A stretch of DNA of 64,000 bases from Planctomycetaceae bacterium. Its GTDB lineage: Bacteria > Planctomycetota > Planctomycetia > Planctomycetales > Planctomycetaceae. The position numbers and the translations under genes are program-made. The notes beneath the pieces are model-generated. The model searched no databases and was not told the origin of the DNA. It saw only the letters and a list, made by a program, of their open reading frames with translations. Of the stretch, positions 36,511 to 45,134 are shown piece after piece; the first letter of the stretch is position 1; every line of letters begins with the position of its first letter. The stretch is taken from NCBI GenBank assembly GCA_002726205.1, contig PBSL01000003.1, forward strand, positions 52,050 to 116,049. The letters run 5' to 3'.

Positions 36511-37944
36511 CTACCGCCACTCTGCCGGCCAACCGCTGGTGTGCCAACCGCTGCGGATCCGCCACTCGCGGAGTTCATCCAGCAGTGCCCGTTGCGATTC
36601 GGCCGCGGTGGGATCGTCCCAGCGGTTGACCACCTCGGTCGGATCGCTCTCGAGGTCGAACAGCTGCCCGAACGGCTCGTCGAGGAAGTGCACCAGCTTC
36701 CAGCGTTCGTCGCGGACCATCGTCATGAACTCGGTTTCCTGCAGGATCGCGTCCCGGCCGTGCTCGGCATAGACGTGCGGCCGCGGACTCCAGTCGCCGC
36801 CTTCCAGGGCGGGGGTCAACGAGACAGCTTCGAGTGACGGGTCGGGGACCAGGCCGGCCAGTTCGAGAATCGAGGGACCGACGTCCATGTGCTGGCACAA
36901 CCCGTCGATCTCGACCCCCGCCGGGTACCGTCCCGGCGCCCAGGCGACCAACGGCACCCGCAGGATCTGGTCATACATCGTCCACTTCTGGCTGTGACCG
37001 TGATCGGTCAGGCAATCGCCGTGATCGCTGGTGAAAAAGACCACCGCGTTCTCGAGATACCCCCTGACTTCAAGTGCCTGCAGGATCTCGCCGACCTTTT
37101 CGTCGATCATCGTCACGTTGGCCAGGTAGTGGGCCCGCTGCCGCTGACGCTGCTCGGAAGTGGGATCGAGCAGGTGGATGATCGAGTCGTGATCGACCTC
37201 GCTGTTGTGGACCCGCATTTTCTGGAAGGGGGGTGGCTGGCCCGCCAATTCCTCGTCGGTCACCTCCATCAACGGCAGGTCCTTCTCGAGGTACGGTTCC
37301 AGGAACCGCCGCGTCGGGTCATAGGGCGGATGTGGGCCGGGAAACCCGATCTGCAGAAACAGCGGCTGTTCGGCCACGGGCTTGGATTCGATCCACCACG
37401 TGGCCAGGTCGCCGACGAACATGTCCGACTGCATGTCCTCGGGCAGTTCCCACTCGAAGGCCCCCAGGCACTCGGCGTAGTCGACGCGTTGTCGGTACAG
37501 TTCCCGCTGCTGCTTGATCAGCCCTCGCGCGTGCAGGGCCTTGTCCCACTCGTCGTAGTAATACCGCTCTTCCAGGAACCGGTCCTTGTTCTCGACCACG
37601 TACCGCTCGTCGAACCCCAGCGGTGCGTGGTAGGGATAGGAATGCATCTTGCCGATGTTGATGCAGCGGTAACCCGACCCCGACAGCAGTTCGATCCAGC
37701 TCCGCCGCCAGCTGTCGGCGTTCTTGAGAATTCCGGTCGTGTGAGGGAAATAGCCGGTGAACAGGCTGGCCCGGGCCGGGGCACACGACGGGGCGGTGAT
37801 GTGGCAGTTGCTGAAGCTGACACCCTCGCGGACCAGCCGGTCCAGGTGAGGTGTCTGCATGTGGTCGTAACCCAGCGCCGCGATCGTGTCGTACCGCTGC
37901 TGGTCGGTGATGATGAAGATGATGTGAGGTCGAGAATCGCTCAT
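36511..37944 (-). CDS. Sulfatase (formylglycine-type)
   Basis: The 477-residue protein opens with IIFIITDQQRYDTIAALGY, which carries metal ligands. Cys54 sits in CAPARASLFTG, the CxPxR motif that is converted to formylglycine. Later it shows VVFFTSDHGDCLTDHG, which binds the metal. It cleaves sulfate or phosphonate esters, typically of polysaccharides. No signal peptide is visible, which is unusual for planctomycete sulfatases and suggests a cytoplasmic substrate. It is 18 bases downstream of an oxidoreductase gene on the same strand. Confidence 0.93.
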   Translation of the reverse strand: MSDSRPHIIFIITDQQRYDTIAALGYDHMQTPHLDRLVREGVSFSNCHITAPSCAPARASLFTGYFPHTTGILKNADSWRRSWIELLSGSGYRCINIGKMHSYPYHAPLGFDERYVVENKDRFLEERYYYDEWDKALHARGLIKQQRELYRQRVDYAECLGAFEWELPEDMQSDMFVGDLATWWIESKPVAEQPLFLQIGFPGPHPPYDPTRRFLEPYLEKDLPLMEVTDEELAGQPPPFQKMRVHNSEVDHDSIIHLLDPTSEQRQRQRAHYLANVTMIDEKVGEILQALEVRGYLENAVVFFTSDHGDCLTDHGHSQKWTMYDQILRVPLVAWAPGRYPAGVEIDGLCQHMDVGPSILELAGLVPDPSLEAVSLTPALEGGDWSPRPHVYAEHGRDAILQETEFMTMVRDERWKLVHFLDEPFGQLFDLESDPTEVVNRWDDPTAAESQRALLDELREWRIRSGWHTSGWPAEWR

Positions 37945-37962
37945 GGTGAGTTCCCTGGCCGC

Positions 37963-39132
37963 CTACTCGCCGGCAATCGTGGTCCAACCCGCGCCCGCCC
38001 GTACCACGTCGATGACCTCCTGGTAAATCCAGCCGTCGCGGAAGGTCAGGTAGTCGCGGGTCTCGACGCCGCGGATGTCATCGACCAGGTCGCAGGCCAA
38101 TTGTGTCCAGTTTCGCTGGGTGGGGTCTTCCTCGTCGGGCAGCGCGGTGAAAATGTGTTCGGGGATGGTCAGTTCCTCCCAGCTGTCCGGCGAGGTTGCC
38201 AGGAACATCGGCCCCTGCGTGTAGGCCTCCTCGATGTGCAACGTCCCTTCCTGGCCGTAAATCGCCACGTAGTCGGCATGGCGACCGAAACGCAGCCCCG
38301 AATGGCGGAAGGTGGCACTGACGGCGTCGTCGGAGGCGCCGCGCTCGCCAAGTCGGGCCAGGACCGTGTAGGCCCAGTCACTGGTCACCTCGGCCCATTC
38401 GCACTCGGCCGCCTCTTCGACCGACAGCGCCCTGGTGAAGTACTCGCGGAAGTCGTGAACTTTTCCGGCAATCGGCACTCGCTTCAGGTCGTTGCGGCAT
38501 TCACCGGTTACCGCCAGCACCTCGGCCCGGCCCGGACCACGGCCACCGAGAATATTCTGGGCAATTGCCAACTTGTGCGTGAAGTTGTTGTTGAGCCGTC
38601 CACCACCTTCCTCGAGCCGGTGAGGCCACCCGTAGGGCATCCGGGCCGGCCAGTGGTAGTGCGAGACAAACTCGGCCTCGTAGATCTCCCCGAGACGGCC
38701 CGAGGCGACCAGTTCGCGGGCGTAGAGTGTCTGGGGCTGGTAACGGTAGCTGGCGGCGTAGGCGGTCTTCAGTCCCCGGTCACGTGCCAGCTCGAACAGC
38801 GTTCGCGAATCCGCGGACAACGTCGTCAGCGGCTTGTCGCAGAGCACGTGGCACCCGGCCTCTAGAGAAGCTTCGATCGTCTCGAAGTGCACGCCACCGG
38901 GTGTGCCGACGGCGACGATGTCGGGCTGGACATCGGCCAGCAACGATCGCCAGTCGGTGTCCCAGCGGGGAATCTCGAGTTTCTCGGCCGCGGCGGCCAG
39001 CGACGACTCGGTCCGACTGGCAATCGCCACCACATCAACGCCGGCGCCCCTGAGCGCGATCGTGTGGCCCTCGGCGGCAAAACCGGCTCCCAGGATCAGG
39101 GCCGTCAACGGGGCTGCTTGTGCTTGTTCCAT
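37963..39132 (-). CDS. Gfo/Idh/MocA-family oxidoreductase
   Basis: The 389-residue protein has an N-terminal Rossmann motif (LILGAGFAAEGH), the VAVGTPGGVH strand, and the family signature CHVLCDKPLTTLSADSR that carries the catalytic Lys. The C-terminal alpha/beta domain completes the usual length. These enzymes oxidise or reduce sugars and cyclitols with NAD(P). It is encoded just upstream of the sulfatase, suggesting a shared sulfated-sugar pathway. Confidence 0.92.
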   Translation of the reverse strand: MEQAQAAPLTALILGAGFAAEGHTIALRGAGVDVVAIASRTESSLAAAAEKLEIPRWDTDWRSLLADVQPDIVAVGTPGGVHFETIEASLEAGCHVLCDKPLTTLSADSRTLFELARDRGLKTAYAASYRYQPQTLYARELVASGRLGEIYEAEFVSHYHWPARMPYGWPHRLEEGGGRLNNNFTHKLAIAQNILGGRGPGRAEVLAVTGECRNDLKRVPIAGKVHDFREYFTRALSVEEAAECEWAEVTSDWAYTVLARLGERGASDDAVSATFRHSGLRFGRHADYVAIYGQEGTLHIEEAYTQGPMFLATSPDSWEELTIPEHIFTALPDEEDPTQRNWTQLACDLVDDIRGVETRDYLTFRDGWIYQEVIDVVRAGAGWTTIAGE

Positions 39133-39238
39133 CGTCGGGTACTCGGTGACAGTGATCGGTGACCGACCATTCTGTCATGCCGATCGCCGACTGTCATCGC
39201 GGGCCGCCGAATCCCCTCGTCCGGGGTGAGGCGACAAG

Positions 39239-39937
39239 CTAGAACCGAAACCCCAGCCCGGTACCAAACTCGTAACCGTCTTCGGAAATCTTCGTCTCGC
39301 CGATGACTTCCCAGAAGAAGGTGCGATCGAGCCACACGTCGAGCCGGCCCCCGGCCTTTGCTCCTTCTCCAAAGAGCCCGTTATCGTAGTACTTGATGTA
39401 GGGTGCCAGCGACGTGTCCCGATTCAGTTGCAGCTGCACTCCACCCCCGGCCACCACACCGAAGTCCTCGTCGTCGAAGAACACGCCACCGTATCCATCG
39501 AGATAGGTGACATCGGCCGAGAGGTACTGGCCGGCAAGAAACAGGTAGGGATCCACGGTTTTCCCGGGACGGGAGTGGCCGACGATGCCGAGACCGACAT
39601 CCCAACCTTCCACGACCATGCTGTAAGGCCCGTACCAGGAATCCACGGCCTGCCCCGACACCTCGCGATTCCCCAGGAACACCTGGAGATCGACGGTCTC
39701 GGCAACGGGGAAATTCAGGCTCATGTCAAGAGCCGTGATGAAGTCGTCCAGATCGTCGAGCACGGGATTGCCGGTCTTGACCTGCGACACACCGGCCCGG
39801 GCGTAGCGCTGCCCGAGAACCCCCGCGGTCGCCTCTTCAGCATCGGTCCACTGCAACGACAGCGGTCCGTGGCAGCCGGCAATGAAAACCAGCACAACCC
39901 CGGCGGCAACCACTTTTCCCACAAGATTCGCTCGCAC
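39239..39937 (-). CDS. Putative outer-membrane-like lipoprotein
   Basis: The 232-residue protein has a lipoprotein signal (VVAAGVVLVFIAGCHG). Alternating hydrophobic/polar strands rich in Gly, Tyr and Phe follow (AGGGVQLQLNRDTSLAPYI, WEVIGETKISEDGYEFGTG), ending in an aromatic C-terminus (GLGFRF), the pattern of beta-barrel or surface beta proteins. I do not recognise a named family. It is a single gene separated by more than 100 bases from its neighbours on each side. Confidence 0.65.
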   Translation of the reverse strand: MRANLVGKVVAAGVVLVFIAGCHGPLSLQWTDAEEATAGVLGQRYARAGVSQVKTGNPVLDDLDDFITALDMSLNFPVAETVDLQVFLGNREVSGQAVDSWYGPYSMVVEGWDVGLGIVGHSRPGKTVDPYLFLAGQYLSADVTYLDGYGGVFFDDEDFGVVAGGGVQLQLNRDTSLAPYIKYYDNGLFGEGAKAGGRLDVWLDRTFFWEVIGETKISEDGYEFGTGLGFRF

Positions 39938-40155
39938 CGGCCTGGTTCCCCGGATGACTCGAGATCGAGGTTTTAGTCAAACCGACCGTGTCGGCAAAAG
40001 ACCAAACGCCACTCAACGGCCGCGGCACACCGGCTTCATCTCTGTTTTTCCCGAGACCGGACAAATCGCCGCAGCAAACAGCAGCCCGATTCCCAACACG
40101 CTCACCAACAGCTACCGTGGAGACAACTCGGACGCCCATTTCACGCGATTCCGCC

Positions 40156-41262
40156 ATGCCTCGCATCACCCGTTTCAGTGTCTTCCAGGTGGATCTGCCC
40201 TTGCACGAGGGCAGTTACAAGTGGTCGGGAGGCAAGTCGGTTGAGGTCTTCGACAGCACGATCGTGCGGGTTGAAACCGACGAGGGCGTGACGGGTCACG
40301 GCGAGGTCTGTCCGCTGGGCCCTTTCTACCTTCCCTCCTACGCGGGAGGAGTCCGGGCGGGACTGGCCGAGCTGGCTCCTCACCTGATCGGTGCCGAGGC
40401 GACTCACCTCGACGTTCTCCACCAGCGGATGGAACGGTCGCTGAAGGGTCATCCCTACGTCAAAAGTGGGATCGACATCGCCTGCTGGGACATCCTCGGG
40501 CAGGTCTCGGGTCGACCGGTCTGTGATCTGCTGGGCGGCCGCTACGGTGACGACTTCGTGCTCTACCGGGCAATTTCCCAGGACGATCCCGAAACGATGG
40601 CCTCGCGGGTGGCCGGCTATCGTGCCGAGGGATACCGGCGATTCCAGTTGAAGGTCGGCGGTGACCCCGACGTGGATATCGAGCGGATCCGGGCGGTCGC
40701 GGCGGTGATCGAACCCGGCGACCGCTTGATCGCCGATGCCAACACCGGTTGGGTGCAGCACGAGGCGGCGCGCGTGGTCCGTGCCGTCGGGGATGTCGAT
40801 GTCTACATCGAACAGCCCTGCCTGTCATACGACGAGTGCCTGGCGATTCGCCGACGAACCTCGCATCCGTTCGTTCTCGACGAATCAATCGACGGGCTGA
40901 ATATCCTGCTCCGCGGTCACGCCGAGGGGGCCATGGACGTCGTGAACATCAAGATCAGCAAGTTCGGTGGCCTGACCCCAGCCCGGCAGGCTCGTGACCT
41001 GTGTGCCTCGCTGGGAATCGGGATGACCATCGAAGACAGTTGGGGCGGCGACATCACGACCGCTGCGATCGCACACCTGGCACACAGCACACCCACGGAG
41101 TTGCTGTTCACGGCCACCGATTTCAACAGCTACGTTACGGTGAGCACGGCCGAGGGGGCTCCTCAGCGAAACAACGGGCGACTGGCGGCTTCGACACAGC
41201 CGGGTCTGGGAATCACACCGCGAACCGATATTCTCGGTGACGCAGTTTTGGTGATAGATTAG
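40156..41262 (+). CDS. Enolase-superfamily (mandelate racemase/muconate lactonizing) enzyme
   Basis: The 368-residue protein shows the superfamily catalytic residues: the Lys region FQLKVGGD, metal ligands Asp (IADANTGW), Glu (YIEQPC) and Asp/Glu (VLDESIDG), and a second Lys in [11 protein letters not shown] Lys on both sides of the barrel fits the muconate-lactonizing subgroup, including racemases/epimerases of N-modified amino acids and cis-3-hydroxyproline dehydratases. The DESIDG plus KISK pattern favours those amino-acid-acting members. It stands upstream of, and on the same strand as, the second selenogene. Confidence 0.9.
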   Translation: MPRITRFSVFQVDLPLHEGSYKWSGGKSVEVFDSTIVRVETDEGVTGHGEVCPLGPFYLPSYAGGVRAGLAELAPHLIGAEATHLDVLHQRMERSLKGHPYVKSGIDIACWDILGQVSGRPVCDLLGGRYGDDFVLYRAISQDDPETMASRVAGYRAEGYRRFQLKVGGDPDVDIERIRAVAAVIEPGDRLIADANTGWVQHEAARVVRAVGDVDVYIEQPCLSYDECLAIRRRTSHPFVLDESIDGLNILLRGHAEGAMDVVNIKISKFGGLTPARQARDLCASLGIGMTIEDSWGGDITTAAIAHLAHSTPTELLFTATDFNSYVTVSTAEGAPQRNNGRLAASTQPGLGITPRTDILGDAVLVID

Positions 41263-41398
41263 AGCCGTGAGGCCGTAGAAGAATCAGGAAACCCTGACAC
41301 AACCACTCGGCACGGGAAAAACCGGTCCTTTTTCCCCGAAACTTCGCAACGGCCACGGTGTTTGTTTGACCCCGAACCGATCGATTGACGAGAACGGC

Positions 41399-42352
41399 AT
41401 GATCAACCGCCTGCTTCCGGCCCTGCTGTTGCTGTATTCGGTGTCTCCGGTCCACGCGGCCGACGCCCCCGGACGCATTGCCTGGTTCGGCACCCTGAAA
41501 CAGGGCCTCGCGGTTGCCGAGGCCACCAAGCGACCGATCCTGCTCATCTCGGCCGCTCCGCACTGCAACGGTGTCTCGGGCATCTGGTGACCGGGCAAGC
41601 AACAGATGGACAGGAGTTTCCTGTCCCACGCCGGTGTCGTTGCCGCCAGTCGCGAATTCGTCTGCATTCGTCCGTCGACCTACGAAAGCGCCAAGGAGGC
41701 TCCGTTCCTGGAAAGCCTGTTCCGTGGCCGCTCGGACAATCTGGAGAATACCGTCTTCGCGATCCTTGCTCCCGACGGACGGACTCGACTCTGCCGCACC
41801 GGCCGCAGTCCAGGCTTCGCCTACAGCAGTCCCGACGACATGGCTCGTGCCATGCAGCAGATTCTCAGGAAATACCCCGGAACGGCTCCGGCCAACACCA
41901 CCCTGCCGCTGTTGCCCGATGTCCGGCTGGCAATCAATGTTGCCGCCTGCGACAGCACCCCGCTGGCAATCCTCTACGCGCCCGACCCGGCCACCCGACC
42001 GGCGCTTGAACAGAAACTCATCGGCCTGGCCTGGCACAAGAACCTGGTCGGCCGTCTGCAATACTGCGTGGCGACCAAGCCCGGGGAACTCAAGAGCCTG
42101 GTAGCAACGGGTGTCCGGCCCGGTCTGCTGGTGGTTCAACCCGGCGCCTACGGCACAGGCGGCCAGGTCGTCACCTCCAGGTTGCCGGGCGCCAGTTCCG
42201 AGGATCTCCAGGAAGCCCTGCAGCTTGGGATCCTGCTCTCGGAATTTCAACAAAAAGTCATGCGGACACACGTCGCCCGTGGACGCCAGTTGGGAATCAA
42301 CTGGACAACGGCCATCCCGGTGACTGATCCGGGCGGTCGTCGACGTCCCTGA
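41399..42352 (+). CDS. Putative secreted thioredoxin-fold selenoprotein, in-frame TGA at residue 64 (W-U-P-G-K)
   Basis: The read-through product has 317 residues, with TGA at 41588-41590. A signal peptide ends near SPVHAAD. The segment around the TGA (RPILLISAAPHC, GVSGIW, U, PGKQQMDRSFL) resembles secreted thioredoxin-like proteins, in which a strand ends in the first active-site Cys followed by a K-x-M helix; the TGA replaces that Cys. Cys56 lies eight residues earlier and could pair with Sec. After the TGA the frame stays open for 253 codons with helical content and a second thioredoxin-like half. The stretch just after the TGA folds into a perfect hairpin. A sequencing error is the alternative. 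Confidence 0.8.
41608..41626 (+). promoter_or_regulatory. Strong candidate bacterial SECIS hairpin
   Basis: GGACAGGA pairs perfectly with TCCTGTCC over 8 bp around a GUU loop that starts 25 bases after the in-frame UGA. Spacing, stem length and the loop-opening G-U all match the general bacterial SECIS pattern, as in E. coli formate dehydrogenase mRNA. This is the clearest structural support for Sec insertion in the window. Confidence 0.65.
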
Positions 42353-42494
42353 TCTGAGAAGCCGCTGGAAAACCCACGAGCCTGTATGTGACAATGACAA
42401 CCAGATCCGGAGTTCAGGTCTCACCAAGACGAGCCGAACCAGATCCTGGCTAGCACACCCTGACGGGCCAGACACCCTGAACTAGGAGAGAACG

Positions 42495-43625
42495 ATGAAG
42501 AAGATTCTGACTGCAGCACTGGCCGTGCTGGGACTGGGCGTTCTGCTCAGTCTTCCGACAACGGCAGACGACGGTGCAAAAAAGGCTCCGCCCAAGAAAG
42601 ATGCTCCGCCCACAGCCGACAAGCAGGCCGACGACGCGCGGCCGGCCAATCGGCCCAAGGCTCGCCGCGAAGGGGATCAACCACGCCGACGACCCGACGC
42701 TCGCCGTGAAGGGGATCAACCACGCCGACGACCCGACGCTCGCCGCGAAGGGGATCAACAGCGCGAGCGGCCCGACGCTCGCCGCAAAGGAGATCAACCA
42801 CGCAGGCGGCCCGACGCTCGCCGCGAAGGAGATCAACAGCGCGAGCGGCCCGAGGCTCGCGGTGAACGTGATGGAAATGCACCTCGTGGACGGCAAGGAG
42901 GACGGCAAGGAGGACGGCAGGGACGTGGACGATCAGGTGGTCGGTCCGGCGGCAGTGGTCCGGGTGGTCCCCGTTCTCACCCGTTGCTGATGATGTTCGA
43001 CCGCAACCGCGACGGGGCACTCTCGGCTGACGAGATCGCCAACGCGTCCAACATCCTCAAGCAGATGGATCGCAACCGTGACGGCAAGTTGACCGACGAC
43101 GAGCTGCCGGCCCCCCGCGGTCGAGCCGATGGTCAGGAGCGACCGGGAGAACGTCGCGGACCGGGACGATCCGGATCCACGGGGAACGCCGGCCCGGAGC
43201 GACGCGGCCCCGGCGAAGGCAATCGGGGGAGCCGAGGGAGTCGGGGTGCCGGTTCCGGACGACCCGGGGCACCAGGTGCGGCGGGCCGTCCCGGCAGTGA
43301 AGGGCGGCAGCAGAACCGACCCAATCCCGAGCAGCTCCTGCAGCGGCTCGACCGTAACAAGAACGGCAAGATCGAGGCCAGCGAGTTTCCCGAGGGATTG
43401 AAGAGACTTCTCGAACGTGCCGATGCAAACAAGGACGGTGCCCTTGATCGGTCTGAGCTCAAGACTCTGTTCGAGCGAAACCGTGCTGGAGAGAACCGTC
43501 CCGAGGGGCGAGGTCGTCCACCGGAAGGACGTGGCGACCGCCCACAACGTCCGGAGCGACCCGGGCAACCGCCCGAACGGCCCCGAAGGAAACCAGCCGA
43601 GAAACCGACCAAGAAAGAGGTCTAG
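42495..43625 (+). CDS. Secreted EF-hand protein with Arg-rich 13-residue repeats
   Basis: The 376-residue protein has a signal peptide (TAALAVLGLGVLLSLPTTA). Five tandem 13-residue repeats (consensus ARREGDQPRRRPD) span residues 56-120, followed by a Gly/Arg-rich stretch. Four EF-hand calcium loops start with Asp at 169, 192, 286 and 310 (DRNRDGALSADE, DRNRDGKLTDDE, DRNKNGKIEASE, DANKDGALDRSE). A Pro/Arg/Lys-rich tail closes the protein. It is highly basic outside the EF loops, suiting binding to an acidic polymer such as surface polysaccharide. It lies 143 bases downstream of the selenogene; a GGAG precedes the ATG. Confidence 0.88.
   Translation: MKKILTAALAVLGLGVLLSLPTTADDGAKKAPPKKDAPPTADKQADDARPANRPKARREGDQPRRRPDARREGDQPRRRPDARREGDQQRERPDARRKGDQPRRRPDARREGDQQRERPEARGERDGNAPRGRQGGRQGGRQGRGRSGGRSGGSGPGGPRSHPLLMMFDRNRDGALSADEIANASNILKQMDRNRDGKLTDDELPAPRGRADGQERPGERRGPGRSGSTGNAGPERRGPGEGNRGSRGSRGAGSGRPGAPGAAGRPGSEGRQQNRPNPEQLLQRLDRNKNGKIEASEFPEGLKRLLERADANKDGALDRSELKTLFERNRAGENRPEGRGRPPEGRGDRPQRPERPGQPPERPRRKPAEKPTKKEV
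42660..42854 (+). repeat. Five 39-bp tandem repeats inside the EF-hand gene
   Basis: Five 39-base units encode ARREGDQPRRRPD with variation (QP-RRRPD, QQ-RERPD or -RERPE, one ARRKGD). The two versions alternate in the later copies, which suggests expansion by slippage or unequal crossover of a two-unit block. Confidence 0.85.
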
Positions 43626-43686
43626 GAAAACTCGGCTGCGAACAGCGGTCTGCTTGATCATCCTGAAGAGACCGTCCGACTCGAAC

Positions 43687-43719
43687 GGGGTTTCACACCC
43701 GCTGGTGGCGTGAAACCCC
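43687..43719. terminator. Hairpin between convergent genes
   Basis: GGGGTTTCAC pairs with GTGAAACCCC over 10 bp around a 13-base loop, midway between the stop codons of the EF-hand gene and the PQQ gene. It lacks a T-tract on either strand, so it may act as a weak bidirectional terminator or an RNA 3' end structure. Confidence 0.45.
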
Positions 43720-43751
43720 GGGCGGGAGTCGGGCCGGCAGCGGGGCGAGGA

Positions 43752-45002
43752 TCAGTCCCGCTCCACCCGGTAAAGATGCGTGCGGGTTCTCAGGTAAAGA
43801 GCATCGCCGCCGACGGCCGGCGATGCCATCAGGCCCCCGTCGAGTCGGTTCACGCCGAGCACTTTCGCCTGGCGCCCCTGCTGCATGACGGTGGTCGCTC
43901 CCTGGCGATCGAAGAAATAGACGCGATCGGCGGAGGTGATCGGCGACGAGCAGAAGTTGCCGCCGAGGCGGTGTCGCCATTGTAGCTTGCCGGTCACCGC
44001 GTCCAGGCAACACGCCACGCCCTTGTCGGTCACCGTGTAGATCAGCCCGCCGGCAATCGCCGGCGAGGGAGTCGCTGGCATCTGCTGCATCGCTTTCCAG
44101 GCCACGTGCGACCCGGTCACGTCACCCCGGCCATCGGCACGCACGGCCCAAAGTTCCGGTCGCGCAAAATCGGTGATCACATACACCAACCCGTTGCTGG
44201 CAACAGGGCGGGGAACCGCCGAGAAGCCCTTGAAACGAAGATGCCACAGTTCCCGCCCGCTGCGCGGGTCGTAGGCATAACAACCCTGGGCGGCCGGGCT
44301 GACGAGTATCGCCATCCCGCCGGATTTTACGATCAACGGTGTCGAAAATGCCTTGCGGGCATGCGTGGGAATCTTCGCCAGGTCGATCGACCGCTTGACC
44401 TGCCAGGCCGTCTTGCCGGTCGCCTTGTCCAGGGCAGTGACGAACTGGTGGTCGCGGCCATCGCAGTGAAAAATCAGCCGGTCGCCAAACAGGATCGGCG
44501 ACGATCCGGGACCCTCCTGGTGATCGAGATTCACGTCGCGCCGCAACCAGAGCACGCGACCGTTGGCCGTGTCGAGGCAGGCGGTGCCATTGGTCCCGAA
44601 GTGCACGTACACCCGGCCCGCCTCGATCACCGGCGAGGGACTGGCATGACTGTTGAGCCGGTTGATCGGTCCGGGTTTTTTCACCGAGAAAATCTTCACC
44701 CGCTGCCGCAGCTTTCCGTCGGATCCAACGCACAGGGCAAACAGTGTCCGACCCTGGTCCTCGGCCGCCGTCATCCACAATTGCCCGTCCCAGGCAACCG
44801 GTGTCGACCAGCCCTGGCCGGGCAATGCCAGCTTCCACCGCACGTGCTTCGTCTCGCTCCAGGTCACCGGCAACCGGGCCGTCGCGGCATTGCCGTTCCC
44901 CGAGGGTCCTCGAAACTCCGGCCAGTTGGCCGCCGAAACCGGAAAAGACAGCAGCAGGATCAGCGCCACGGGCAGTCGCAGGAAGGAGTTTTTCCCGAGC
45001 AT
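43752..45002 (-). CDS. Secreted PQQ-like beta-propeller protein
   Basis: The 416-residue protein has a signal peptide (LRLPVALILLLSFPVSAA) followed by WPEFRGPSGNGNA, the usual opening of planctomycete PQQ-like propellers. Blades repeat W- and G-rich segments (LDTANGRVLWLRRD, LDKATGKTAWQVK, YDPRSGRELWHLRF, LDAVTGKLQWRHRL). No catalytic site is evident; it may be a scaffold or an outer-membrane assembly type. The start at 45002 is chosen because the longer frame is a shadow of the neighbouring symporter gene. It is divergent from that gene. Confidence 0.87.
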   Translation of the reverse strand: MLGKNSFLRLPVALILLLSFPVSAANWPEFRGPSGNGNAATARLPVTWSETKHVRWKLALPGQGWSTPVAWDGQLWMTAAEDQGRTLFALCVGSDGKLRQRVKIFSVKKPGPINRLNSHASPSPVIEAGRVYVHFGTNGTACLDTANGRVLWLRRDVNLDHQEGPGSSPILFGDRLIFHCDGRDHQFVTALDKATGKTAWQVKRSIDLAKIPTHARKAFSTPLIVKSGGMAILVSPAAQGCYAYDPRSGRELWHLRFKGFSAVPRPVASNGLVYVITDFARPELWAVRADGRGDVTGSHVAWKAMQQMPATPSPAIAGGLIYTVTDKGVACCLDAVTGKLQWRHRLGGNFCSSPITSADRVYFFDRQGATTVMQQGRQAKVLGVNRLDGGLMASPAVGGDALYLRTRTHLYRVERD

Positions 45003-45134
45003 GAGTGTCCCGATTGTTTGACAGGTCAGGGTTGAATCGCGGGGGTGCCGGATTGATGATCGGTCGAGTGAAGACTGCGGACCGCCACGGTGGCGGCAGC
45101 AGACGGCCCCTACAATGACAGGCGATCCCGGTTG

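Noticed and set aside
42574..42990. Overlapping open frame in the 39-bp repeat region
   Set aside because: It exists because 39 is a multiple of three, so every frame of the repeat stays open; the EF-hand frame has a signal peptide and calcium loops.
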